A stretch of 64,000 nt of DNA from Chthonomonadales bacterium. Its GTDB lineage: Bacteria > Armatimonadota > Chthonomonadetes > Chthonomonadales > CAJBBX01. The position numbers and the translations under genes were made by a program. The notes beneath the pieces are model-generated. The model worked only from the letters and a program-made list of their open reading frames with translations. It was not told the DNA's origin and did not search any database. Every line of letters begins with the position of its first letter. Position 1 is the stretch's first letter. Shown piece by piece: positions 26,554-35,569 of the stretch. The DNA lies in NCBI GenBank assembly GCA_020849275.1, contig JADLGO010000063.1, positions 1 through 64,000 of the forward strand, read 5' to 3'.

Positions 26554-26623
26554 AACGAAGGAACGGTTGCTCGGCGGCGCGGCGGGTGCGGCCTGCCGCC
26601 GACCGGGCTATCAGGAGGACACC

Positions 26624-28066
26624 ATGCGTCGCAGGCGCACAGCCGCCAGCGTTATCGCACTGGCCGCGACACTCAGCGCTCCAGCCTGGGGCCAGGCAGG
26701 CCAGATCCAGACGACGCCGACGACACGACCCGGATCCACCCCGCCGCCGATGCGGCTCACACTCGATGAGGCGGTGGCTCATGCCCTCGCCAGCAGCAAG
26801 ACGCTGGCAACCGCCGCCGAGGCGGTCCAGCGCGCCAGGGGCGTCGTGGGCGAGGCCAGATCGGCCGGCAGCCCGGCGCTCAACTCGAACGTGACGTTCA
26901 CCCATCTGGACCAGGGCTCGTCCTTCAGCATTCAGACAGACCCGAACTCACCTCCCGTGACCGTGCCGATCGTTCGCCAGAACCAGAAGGCGATCGACGT
27001 GTCGGCCGTTCTGCCGATCGATATCGCCGGGCAGATCGGCGCTGCCGTGCAGGCCGCCCAGTTCCAGGAGATCGCCACGCGCCTCGACTACAACCGCGCT
27101 CGCAACCAGCTCGTCCTGGACGTAAAGTCCGGCTACTACGATCTGCTGCGGGCGCGCGCGTTCGTGGACGTTGCCGAGCAGGCACTGCGCAACGCGCAGG
27201 ATCGCGTTACCACCGCGGAGGCGACCTTGCGCGCCGGCACCGGCACACGCTTCGACGTGTTGCGCGCGCAGACCGACGTGGCCAACGCCCAGCAGACCCT
27301 CATCAGCGCGCGCAACGCCGTGAACCTGGCGACCGCAACACTCAACAACCTGCTAAGCCTCGACCAGAACACGCCGATCCAAACGGTGGAGGCCACCGGC
27401 GCACCCACCGAGCCGGCCGCGTCGACGTTCGACGCGGCGGTGGCCGAGGCGTACCAGACCCGGCCAGAGGTCTACCAGGCCGACGCGCAGATCCGCGCCG
27501 CGGAGCGCGGCGTCGTGCTCGCGCAGCGCAGCGTCGTGCCCACGCTCGGCGTCTCGTGGGCCTTTCAGTACTCGCCGGACGCGGGCGGGTTTGCCCCGAA
27601 GGAGACGAGCTGGGCGGCCGTGGCACGCCTGAGCCTCCCGCTCTTCGACGGCGGCCTGGCGAAGGCGCGCACGCGGGAGGCCCGGGCCGACGTCAACACC
27701 GCGCGCATCGCCAAGCAGCAGACGCTCGATGCCGTGGCGCTCGACGTGCGCCAGAACTACCTCGCCCTGGCCGAGGCGCAGGAGCGGCTCAACGTGGCCG
27801 ACGCCGCCCTCACACAGGCTGAGGAGCAGTACCGCCTGGCGCAGGTGCGCTTCAAGGCCGGCGTGACCGCCGTTCCCGGCGGCTCGCCGCTGCTGGAGAT
27901 CAGCGACGCGCAGACGGCTCTCACCCAGGCGCAGACCAACCAGGTGAACGCCCGCTACGACGTGCAGAACGCTCGCGCGCGGCTGGATCGCGCGGTCGGG
28001 CGCTACGCATTCAACGGCGCGGCGGCGCCGGGACTGCCGGCCCCCGCCGACGGAGGTAACCAGTGA
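26624..28066 (+). CDS. TolC-family outer-membrane efflux protein
   Basis: This 480-residue outer-membrane channel has a signal peptide (ending APAWGQA). Two repeated OEP halves follow: MRLTLDEAVAHALASSKTLATAAEAVQRARG begins the first, and TFDAAVAEAYQTRPEVYQADAQIRAAERGV begins the second. Each contains long coiled-coil helices, such as GYYDLLRARAFVDVAEQALRNAQDRV and NYLALAEAQERLNVADAAL. The ATG at 26624 has AGGAGG upstream, and the stop overlaps the adaptor start (GTGA). It would act with the adaptor and RND permease encoded next to export compounds across both membranes. Confidence 0.92.
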   Translation: MRRRRTAASVIALAATLSAPAWGQAGQIQTTPTTRPGSTPPPMRLTLDEAVAHALASSKTLATAAEAVQRARGVVGEARSAGSPALNSNVTFTHLDQGSSFSIQTDPNSPPVTVPIVRQNQKAIDVSAVLPIDIAGQIGAAVQAAQFQEIATRLDYNRARNQLVLDVKSGYYDLLRARAFVDVAEQALRNAQDRVTTAEATLRAGTGTRFDVLRAQTDVANAQQTLISARNAVNLATATLNNLLSLDQNTPIQTVEATGAPTEPAASTFDAAVAEAYQTRPEVYQADAQIRAAERGVVLAQRSVVPTLGVSWAFQYSPDAGGFAPKETSWAAVARLSLPLFDGGLAKARTREARADVNTARIAKQQTLDAVALDVRQNYLALAEAQERLNVADAALTQAEEQYRLAQVRFKAGVTAVPGGSPLLEISDAQTALTQAQTNQVNARYDVQNARARLDRAVGRYAFNGAAAPGLPAPADGGNQ

Positions 28067-29595
28067 CCCGCCCCGGAAGGTCAGGTCCGGCCCTGCTCGC
28101 CGCAGCGCTGCTCGCCGTCGTGATGGTCACCGGCGGCTGCGGCAAGCCCGCATCGCCAGCCACGCCCAGCGCCGCCACTCCCGCCGCCGCCATCGCGGTG
28201 ACCACCGCGCCGGCCGTCATGCGCGACATCTCGCGCACCCTCGACGTGACGGGGAGCCTGGCGGCCCTCCGTGACGTGACGGTCGGAGCGAAGGCAGCCG
28301 GGAGGATCGCGCAGGTCAACCTGCACGAAGGCGACCCCGTGCGCGCCGGCCAGGTCGTCGCCGTGATGGACACCTCCGACCTGACGGCCGGCGTGCGTCA
28401 GGCCCGCGCCAACATCGAGGCCGCGACCTCGAAGGAGCAGCAGGCGCGCGCCGGGCTCACCCAGGCCGTCAACGCGCTCCAGAACGCGCGCACGTCCGTG
28501 AAGCTCGCCGACCGGCAGACCGCCTCGACCGTCACGACCGCGGAGGCCGGCCTCCAGTCGGCACAGGCAGCGCTCGCCGTGGTGAAGCAGGGAGCTCGCG
28601 CTCAGGAGCGCCAGCAGGCCGAGGAGGCGGTACGCTCGGCGAAGGCCAACCTGGACAAGGCGCGTTCCGACCAGCGGCGCTTCCGCGAGCTTTACCGCGA
28701 GCAGGCGGTGTCACAGGCCCAGCTTGACCAGGCCGACGCCGCGGCCGAGGCAGCGCAGGCGACCTACAACAGCGCCCAGCAGGCCCACTCGCTCATCAAG
28801 GAGGGCGCGCGGCCGGAGGATGTGCGACGGGCCGAGCTCGCCGTCCAGCAAGCGCGCGAGCAGCTCGAGCGGGCGCGGGCCGACCGGAGCCAGGTGGAGC
28901 TGCGGCGCGAGGACGTGCAGACCGCCGAGGCCGGTGTGTCGGTGGCGCGCGCGAACATCCGCGCCGCGGAGGCCGGCGTCGCCCAGGCCAGGGCCGCCCT
29001 CCAGATCGCCGAGGACGCCCTCCAGAACGCCTACATCAAGTCGCCCATCAGCGGGTACGTCGCCACGCGAATCGCCGAGCCCGGCCAGCAGTTGGGCGGT
29101 GGCGGCGCGGTGATGCGCGTTGTCGATCCGGCGTCCGTCTACTTCGAGGCGGAGCTCTCGGAGAGCCAGTACCCGGGCGTTCATCTGGGCCAGCCGGCCA
29201 CGATCCGCGTGGATGCCCTGCCGAACACGGTGCTCACGGGGAAGGTGACCCGGATCCTCCCGGTCGTCTCGGCCGGGGCGCGGAACTTCAGCGTGCGGAT
29301 CGACATACCCGACAACCCGCGCCTTCGGCCCGGCATGTTCGCGCGCGGCACCATCCTGATCGACACGCACCGCGCGACGACGCTCGTCCCCAAGGACGCC
29401 GTCGTCTTCGACCCGGCGACCGGCCAGGCGCACATCTTCGTGGCCGAGGATGGCGTGGCCCACCGGCGCACCGTACAGATCGGCTATACCGACCCGACAC
29501 ACGTCGAGGTGCTGTCCGGCGCGCGTCCGGGCGAGAAGGTGATCGTCACCGGGCAGTCGACACTTCAGGAGGGCGACCACGTTGCCGTGCAGTAG
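28063..29595 (+). CDS. RND efflux membrane-fusion protein (HlyD family lipoprotein)
   Basis: This 510-residue periplasmic adaptor begins with a lipoprotein signal; VTGGC at residues 22-26 fits a lipobox. The barrel-sandwich (lipoyl-like) half motifs are GRIAQVNLHEGDPVRAGQVVAVMD and AYIKSPISGYVATRIAEPGQQLG. The hairpin between them is much longer than usual and contains an internal repeat: KQGARAQERQQAEEAV near residue 175 and KEGARPEDVRRAELAV near 245, about 70 residues apart. The membrane-proximal part ends with RPGMFARGTILID and LVPKDAVVF. The start is GTG overlapping the TolC stop. Usual length is 350-420. Confidence 0.93.
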   Translation: MTRPGRSGPALLAAALLAVVMVTGGCGKPASPATPSAATPAAAIAVTTAPAVMRDISRTLDVTGSLAALRDVTVGAKAAGRIAQVNLHEGDPVRAGQVVAVMDTSDLTAGVRQARANIEAATSKEQQARAGLTQAVNALQNARTSVKLADRQTASTVTTAEAGLQSAQAALAVVKQGARAQERQQAEEAVRSAKANLDKARSDQRRFRELYREQAVSQAQLDQADAAAEAAQATYNSAQQAHSLIKEGARPEDVRRAELAVQQAREQLERARADRSQVELRREDVQTAEAGVSVARANIRAAEAGVAQARAALQIAEDALQNAYIKSPISGYVATRIAEPGQQLGGGGAVMRVVDPASVYFEAELSESQYPGVHLGQPATIRVDALPNTVLTGKVTRILPVVSAGARNFSVRIDIPDNPRLRPGMFARGTILIDTHRATTLVPKDAVVFDPATGQAHIFVAEDGVAHRRTVQIGYTDPTHVEVLSGARPGEKVIVTGQSTLQEGDHVAVQ

Positions 29596-29664
29596 CGCCG
29601 GCACACCGGCGAGCCGCGCCACGCGGCCCGAAACTCCCCCCCATCGGTCCCGCAGGAGCACTCG

Positions 29665-32600
29665 ATGACGCTCACCAGCCTCGCCATCCGCCGGCCCGTC
29701 TTCATCCTGATGATGGTCGCCGCGCTGCTGGTGCTCGGGCTCAACTCCGCCAGCAAGATGCGGCTGGAACTTAACCCCAAGGTCGACTTCCCGTTCATCG
29801 CGGTCATGACCGTCTACCCGGGCGCTGGGCCGGAAGAGATCGAGACGCAGGTAACCAAGAAGGTCGAGGACGCCGTCGCCAGCGTCAACGGAGTCAAGGA
29901 GATCACCTCCAGCTCCCAGGAAGGGCAGTCCTCGGTCACGATCCAGTTCAACCTGGGGATCCCGTCCGACGTGGCGGCCTCCGACGTGCGCGAGAAAGTG
30001 GGCGCCATTCGCGCCGCCCTGCCGGACGACGCGGAAGAGCCCGTGGTGCTGAAGTTCGACGTGGGCTCGGAGCCCATTCTGTACTACGGCGTCACCGGCG
30101 ACCGGCCGATCCGCGACATCCGGGACATCACCGACAACGTGATCAAGCCACGCCTCAGCCAGGTCCCCGGCGTCGCCGCGGTCACCGTCACCGGCGGCGA
30201 CGTGCGCGAGATCAGCATTGGCGTGCGCAAGGACCGCCTCGATGCCTACGGGATCAGCATCACGCAACTCGTCTCGCTGCTGCAGGCCAACAACCTTAAC
30301 TTTCCAGTGGGCCACATCGTGGAGGGCAACCGCGAGTACAGCATCCGCGTCGTGGGCGAGTACCCCAACGTGGCATCGATCGGCGAGACCCGGCTGCACA
30401 TGCCCAACGGGCAGACCGTACAGCTCTCCGATATCGCCGATGTGCGCGACACCGTGGAGGAGCGCCGCGACCTGAGCCGCATCAACCGCAAGGACTCCGT
30501 GGCGATCGTCATCCAGAAGACCTCCGAGGGCAACACGGTCGACGTCGCCAAGGGCGTGCGCGCGGAGGTTGCCGCGCTCGAAAAGGCGCTGCCCGAGGGC
30601 ATCAAGTTCACGGTCAACCAGGACACCTCCGTGCATGTGGAGGAGTCGGTCGCCGATGTCAAGGCCAGCATCTTCCTCGGGGCGTTCCTGGCCGTCCTGG
30701 TCGTCTTCCTGTTCCTTCACAACATCCGCGGAACGCTCATCGTTGCCATCGCCATCCCGACCTCGATCATGGCGACGTTCCTGCCGATGTACGCGTTCGG
30801 CTTCACGCTGAACACGATGACGATGCTGGCCCTCTCACTCTCGGTGGGCATCTTGGTGGACGATAGCATCGTGGTGCTGGAGAACATCTACCGACACCTC
30901 TCGCGCGGCGAGCCGCCCATGGAGGCGGCGCTCAACGGCCGGGGAGAGATCGGGTTGGCCGCCGTGACGATCACGCTCGTGGACGTGGTGGTGTTCGTTC
31001 CAATCGCCTTCATGGGCGGCATCACCGGCCAGTTCTTCCGCTCGTTCGGCATCACCATCGCCTGTGCGACGCTCTTCTCGCTGCTGATGTCGTTCACGCT
31101 GACGCCCATGCTCGCCTCTCGTTGGTACCGGGCCGGCGAGGCCGTCGAGGCCGAGCACGGCGTCTTCGGCGCGGTGAACCACTTCTATCACTGGCTCGAC
31201 CGCATCTACCGGCACGCGCTCCACTGGGCGCTCCGCTTCCGCGGCATCGTGGTCTACGTGGGGAGCGGGCTGCTGATCCTTGTGTTCGTCGTGATCGCGG
31301 CATCGCTCGCGGGCAAGGCGGCGGCGGCCATGCTCGTGCCGCTCGCGGTGGCGTTCGCCATCGGCGGCGCGCTCCTGCTCTGGCCGTACCGCATCCTGGG
31401 CCTCATCGTGACGGGGGCTGGCGTCGCGGCGGTGTTCCTGGCATTCGGATCGGGCATGGCGGCAGGCAGACCGCTGCTGCTCTTCCGCTTCGCTCCCGAC
31501 CAGGATCAGGGGCAGATTTCGGTGATCGGAGAGCTCCCGGCCGGCACCTCGCTCACCCGTACGCAGGACGTCGCCGAGCACGTGGAGGACGTCGCCGCGA
31601 GCATCAAGGACGTGCAGAACATCTTCACGTCGGTGGGCGCCACGGCGTCCGGCTCGCGCGGCATGGCGAGCGTCGGACCGCAGTACTTCACCCTGAGCAT
31701 GAAACTGAGGGACAAGGAGAGCCTCTGGGACAGCATCAACCCGTTGGCGAGGACGGCGAACCTGCGCAAGCGCTCCGACACCGAGGTCGCCCAGGAACTG
31801 CGCAAGCGAATCGGGCAGATCGCGGGCGCGACCATCAAGGTGGCCGCCGTGACCGGGTTTCAGGGAGGCGGCGCGCCACTCCAGATCGACATCCTGGGCG
31901 ACAACATCGGCGAGCTCACGCGGTTGGGCCAGCAGGTCCTCAAGGTGTTCCGCGAGGAGCCCGGCGTGCTCAACGCCGACGTCTCCACGCGCATCGGCAA
32001 GCCCGAGCAGCGCATCGACGTGGATCGCGACAAGGCCGCCTCCTACGGCCTCTCGGTGGCTGCCATAGCGAACGCCCTGCGAGTATCGATCGAGGGCGAC
32101 AACTCGTCGATCTACCGCGAGGGCGGCAACGAGTACCGCATCCGGGTGCACTTTCGCGGCCTGGACCGCCGCAACACCAACGAGATCAAGAGCATTGTGG
32201 TGGGCAACGTCGCCGGGCCAAACGGCCAGACTCAGCCCGTGAGGTTGGGCGACGTGGCGCGCGTCTATCTCTCCACCGGCCCGACGAAGATCGACCGCAT
32301 GAACCGCCAGAAGCTCGTCTCGGTGACGGCCAACATCGCGCCGGGCTATGCCCCCGGGAACATGCAGGGCAGCATTGAGCGGCGCATGGAGGCCGACCAC
32401 ATCAACTTCGGCCCCAACCACTACCAGTGGGGCGGCGAAAACAAGATCCAGAATGACGAGCAAGGCTACATGGGCGGCGCCCTCGGCCTCTCGATCATCC
32501 TGGTCTACATGCTGATGGCGGCCCTGTTCGACAACCTGCTCTACCCGCTCGTGATCATGGTGTCCCTGCCGCAGGCGATGATCGGCGCGCTCCTCGGCCT

Positions 32601-33030
32601 GATGATCGCCGGGCACGCGCTGACCATCGTGGCGATGATCGGCATCATCATGCTAGTGGGACTCGTGACGAAGAACGCCATCCTGTTGGTGGACTACACG
32701 AACACGCTGCGTAGCCGCGGCTACGCGCGCAACGACGCGATACTGGAGGCGGGGCCGACGCGGCTCCGACCCATCTTGATGACGACGATGGCCATGGTCT
32801 TCGGCATGCTGCCGACGGCCCTCGGCCTGGGCCGCGGCGCCGAGTTCCGCGCGCCGCTGGCGACCCCGGTGATCGGAGGGCTGCTGCTGTCGACCGTGCT
32901 GACGCTTCTCGTCATCCCCTGCGTCTACACCTACTTCGACGATGCCAGTCGCTTCCTCGGGCGTCACCTGACGCGCAGGCGGCTCACATCGACCGGCGCC
33001 GCGCCGTCCGAGCCGGCCCGGGCCGAGTGA
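29665..33030 (+). CDS. RND efflux permease (AcrB/HAE1 family) with extra membrane segments
   Basis: This 1121-residue proton-driven permease begins LTSLAIRRPVFILMMVAALL, as HAE1 transporters do. The proton-relay residues are D399 and D400 in VGILVDDSIVVLENIYR, and K1003 in GLVTKNAILLVDYTN. Large periplasmic porter regions follow segments 1 and 7. Between segment 7 (about 526-549) and the second periplasmic region (FRFAPDQDQG at about 607) there are some 50 additional residues with two further hydrophobic segments (about 551-575 and 576-602). AcrB goes directly from segment 7 to this region. The gene follows its adaptor by 69 bases. The substrate is unknown. Confidence 0.92.
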   Translation: MTLTSLAIRRPVFILMMVAALLVLGLNSASKMRLELNPKVDFPFIAVMTVYPGAGPEEIETQVTKKVEDAVASVNGVKEITSSSQEGQSSVTIQFNLGIPSDVAASDVREKVGAIRAALPDDAEEPVVLKFDVGSEPILYYGVTGDRPIRDIRDITDNVIKPRLSQVPGVAAVTVTGGDVREISIGVRKDRLDAYGISITQLVSLLQANNLNFPVGHIVEGNREYSIRVVGEYPNVASIGETRLHMPNGQTVQLSDIADVRDTVEERRDLSRINRKDSVAIVIQKTSEGNTVDVAKGVRAEVAALEKALPEGIKFTVNQDTSVHVEESVADVKASIFLGAFLAVLVVFLFLHNIRGTLIVAIAIPTSIMATFLPMYAFGFTLNTMTMLALSLSVGILVDDSIVVLENIYRHLSRGEPPMEAALNGRGEIGLAAVTITLVDVVVFVPIAFMGGITGQFFRSFGITIACATLFSLLMSFTLTPMLASRWYRAGEAVEAEHGVFGAVNHFYHWLDRIYRHALHWALRFRGIVVYVGSGLLILVFVVIAASLAGKAAAAMLVPLAVAFAIGGALLLWPYRILGLIVTGAGVAAVFLAFGSGMAAGRPLLLFRFAPDQDQGQISVIGELPAGTSLTRTQDVAEHVEDVAASIKDVQNIFTSVGATASGSRGMASVGPQYFTLSMKLRDKESLWDSINPLARTANLRKRSDTEVAQELRKRIGQIAGATIKVAAVTGFQGGGAPLQIDILGDNIGELTRLGQQVLKVFREEPGVLNADVSTRIGKPEQRIDVDRDKAASYGLSVAAIANALRVSIEGDNSSIYREGGNEYRIRVHFRGLDRRNTNEIKSIVVGNVAGPNGQTQPVRLGDVARVYLSTGPTKIDRMNRQKLVSVTANIAPGYAPGNMQGSIERRMEADHINFGPNHYQWGGENKIQNDEQGYMGGALGLSIILVYMLMAALFDNLLYPLVIMVSLPQAMIGALLGLMIAGHALTIVAMIGIIMLVGLVTKNAILLVDYTNTLRSRGYARNDAILEAGPTRLRPILMTTMAMVFGMLPTALGLGRGAEFRAPLATPVIGGLLLSTVLTLLVIPCVYTYFDDASRFLGRHLTRRRLTSTGAAPSEPARAE

Positions 33031-33078
33031 CGCGTGGCGCGCCGGGGCTGCCACCGCGCCGCCCCGGCGCGCCACGCG
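33031..33078 (+). terminator. Perfect 18-bp hairpin after the efflux operon
   Basis: CGCGTGGCGCGCCGGGGC (33031-33048) is exactly reverse-complementary to 33061-33078, leaving a 12-base loop. It begins at the base after the permease stop codon. The stem is all but pure GC and has no U-tract; the next bases are the TTGACA of the PBP1A promoter. It probably ends the efflux transcript and insulates the next promoter. Confidence 0.75.
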
Positions 33079-33108
33079 TTGACAGCCCCGGCGAAACCGA
33101 CCTATAAT
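33079..33108 (+). promoter_or_regulatory. Consensus sigma-70-type promoter of the class A PBP gene
   Basis: TTGACA (33079-33084) and TATAAT (33103-33108) are perfect -35 and -10 hexamers with 18 bases between. A start site seven bases after the -10 would fall on base 33115, directly before the ATG at 33116. The transcript is therefore predicted to be leaderless; there is no room for a ribosome site. Confidence 0.8.
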
Positions 33109-33115
33109 CGCCAAT

Positions 33116-35554
33116 ATGCAGAAGCGACGATTTGCGAGCCGGGCCGCTGCGGCCCGCCCGAGACGGGCGCGCTCCACCCTCAGGAAGCGGCTGAAGACCG
33201 TTGCCGCGCTCATCGCTCTGTTCATTCTCTGTCCCGCGGCCGTCGCCGCCCTGTACCTGGTCGTCGTCTTCGTTCAGGTCCGCGACACGCTGCCATCCAT
33301 CGCCGAGATCGGCGCGTACAGCCCGATGGAGGGCACGCGGATCTACTACGCCGACACGGACCCCGCAGGCCGCCCGGTGCTGATGGCCGTGCTCGCCACC
33401 GAGTTCTGTCGACCGGTCAAGCTTAAGGACATCGATCCGAACCTGCGCAACGCCACGATCGCCGCCGAGGACGCGCGCTTCTACCGCCATGGCGGCGTCG
33501 ACTACATCGGAATCCTGCGGGCCCTCTACCGCAACGTGAGCGAGGGCGACCTTCGAGGCCAGGGCGCCAGCACCATCACGCAACAACTCGTCCGCAACAT
33601 CAGCAGCCTGGGCCTGACGCGCCAGAAGCTCCTTCGGCGCAAGCTAGCGGAGGCGATCCTGGCGGTGCAGATCGAGCAGGCCTGGACCAAGCCAGAGATC
33701 CTCGAGCTCTACCTCAATCAAATCTACTACGGCAATGGGGCCTATGGCGCGGAGGCCGCCGCCCGCACCTACTTCCACAAAAGCGCCCGCAAGCTCACGC
33801 TCGCCGAGGCGGCTCTCCTGGCCGGTATCCCGCAGCGACCCAGTCGCTACGCCGACAACGTGGATGCGGCCATGCGCAGGCGCGACTGGGTGCTGGACCG
33901 CATGGTGGAGACCGGCACGATCTCGCAGGCTGAGCGCGACGGGGCCGCCTCGAAGCGCCCGAGGATCTATGAGCCGGAGCCGCGGAGCTCGCGTGTCCTG
34001 GGCGCGCCCTACTTCGTGAACCACGTGGTCTCCCACCTCGTGCGCGAGTATGGGGCCGACAAGGCATTCAGCGGCCTGCGCGTCTACACATCGCTCGACT
34101 CACGCATGCAGCGAGAGGCGGAGAAGACGCTGCGCGAAGGCGTCCGCCGCTACGGCGGCAGCGCCAACCAGGGCTGCCTGATCTGCCTGGAGAACCGGAC
34201 CGGCTACATCCGCGCGGTGGTCGGCGGCCTCGACTACAAGCGCGACCAGTTCAACATCGCCATGCAAGGCCGGCGCCAGCCCGGCTCCGCCTTCAAGCCC
34301 ATCGTCTATGCCGCCGCCCTCGACACGGGGACCTGCACCCTGCGCTCCACCTACCGTGACGACCCGGCGTTCCCGTGGCGCGGCCGCGACAAGTGGATTC
34401 CGAAGAACTACGGGGGACGCTACAGCTACCGCTCCGTGACCGTGCTGAGCGCCATCAAGCGCTCGCTGAACACCATCGCGGTCAAGACGGCCCTCGACGT
34501 CGGCATCGATCAGGTCGTTGCGTACGCGGCGCGGCTCGGCATCACCACGCCGATGGCCCCCTACCCGCCGCTAGCGCTCGGCGCCTCCGCCGTGCGGCCC
34601 ATCGACCTCGCCTCCGCCTACTCCGTGTTCGCCAATGGCGGCCAGCGCGCCGTGCCAGGCGGCATCCTGCGCGTGGTGGACCGCGACGGTGAGCCCCTGG
34701 AGGAGAACCAGCCGCGAATCGACGACCCGCACCTGCGCCCGGAGACCGTCGAGCAGATGAATGAGGCGCTGCAGGAGGTGGTGCGGCACGGCACGGGCAC
34801 GAGGGCGGCCGACGTGCCGGACGCACACGGCAAGACCGGAACGACCAGCGACAACCGCGATGCCTGGTTCGCCGGCTACACGCCAGAGCTGACCACCGTG
34901 ATCTGGGTGGCGCACGAGGTGCGAACGAAGGGCGGGCGTGTATCGGCCTACGCCGCGATGCCGGGCGCGACGGGCGGCCACTGCTGCGCGCCGATCTGGC
35001 GCGACTTCATGCTCAAGGCGGTGCCGCTGCAGCGCCAACTCGCCCGCGCGACCGAGGAGCGCGCCGCGCCGACGGCAGAGCCGCTGCCCGAGAAGGTGAA
35101 AGCGAAGCCCGACGAGAAGACCATCGCGGCCCCGGAGACGCCGGCCGCGGACCCTGCGACAGCCGAGGCGCCGCCGCAGGAATCTGGCGCCCTGGACGCA
35201 GGTCCGGTTCCGGCCATCGTATCCGGCGATGACGGAGCGACGCCGGAGCCGACGGTCAGCGTGCCGGCGCCGTCCACGGCGGTCGGGCCGCTACCCGCCG
35301 CTCGCCCACGCCCGGCCGCGTCGCCCGGAGTCGGCAGCGGCGCCATTCGTCCCGCGGAGCCCACGGGTCGCCCGGCCCAGCCGGCAGTCGCCGCGCCGAA
35401 CCCGGGCGACCAGCTCGTCACGGTGGCGCTTTGTGCCGACTCCATGCGGCGCGCCACGGACTGGTGCCCTACGCGCCTGACGCGCCGCCTCCCTCGCCGC
35501 GACGTCCCGCCACGGTGCCGCATGCACAGGCCGCCGCCTGGCGAGGATCGCTGA
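33116..35554 (+). CDS. Class A penicillin-binding protein (bifunctional transglycosylase/transpeptidase)
   Basis: This 812-residue cell-wall synthase has a basic cytoplasmic N-terminus and one membrane anchor (about 27-53). The GT51 domain shows AAEDARFYRHGGVD (catalytic E118) and GQGASTITQQLVRN. The transpeptidase domain has S391-A-F-K, KRSLN and HGKTGTTSDN. A Pro/Ala-rich tail of roughly 170 residues ends in a cysteine-bearing segment (LCADSMRRATDWCP, then PPRCRMH), which resembles the C-terminal motif of some PBP1A proteins. The ATG at 33116 sits directly at the predicted transcription start. PBP2 follows 15 bases later, a natural pairing for peptidoglycan synthesis. Confidence 0.93.
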   Translation: MQKRRFASRAAAARPRRARSTLRKRLKTVAALIALFILCPAAVAALYLVVVFVQVRDTLPSIAEIGAYSPMEGTRIYYADTDPAGRPVLMAVLATEFCRPVKLKDIDPNLRNATIAAEDARFYRHGGVDYIGILRALYRNVSEGDLRGQGASTITQQLVRNISSLGLTRQKLLRRKLAEAILAVQIEQAWTKPEILELYLNQIYYGNGAYGAEAAARTYFHKSARKLTLAEAALLAGIPQRPSRYADNVDAAMRRRDWVLDRMVETGTISQAERDGAASKRPRIYEPEPRSSRVLGAPYFVNHVVSHLVREYGADKAFSGLRVYTSLDSRMQREAEKTLREGVRRYGGSANQGCLICLENRTGYIRAVVGGLDYKRDQFNIAMQGRRQPGSAFKPIVYAAALDTGTCTLRSTYRDDPAFPWRGRDKWIPKNYGGRYSYRSVTVLSAIKRSLNTIAVKTALDVGIDQVVAYAARLGITTPMAPYPPLALGASAVRPIDLASAYSVFANGGQRAVPGGILRVVDRDGEPLEENQPRIDDPHLRPETVEQMNEALQEVVRHGTGTRAADVPDAHGKTGTTSDNRDAWFAGYTPELTTVIWVAHEVRTKGGRVSAYAAMPGATGGHCCAPIWRDFMLKAVPLQRQLARATEERAAPTAEPLPEKVKAKPDEKTIAAPETPAADPATAEAPPQESGALDAGPVPAIVSGDDGATPEPTVSVPAPSTAVGPLPAARPRPAASPGVGSGAIRPAEPTGRPAQPAVAAPNPGDQLVTVALCADSMRRATDWCPTRLTRRLPRRDVPPRCRMHRPPPGEDR

Positions 35555-35569
35555 GCTCCGCGCGACATC

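Noticed and set aside
28711-30720. A minus-strand open frame of 669 codons antisense to the efflux genes
   Set aside because: It is a mirror of conserved adaptor and permease codons and shows no family similarity.
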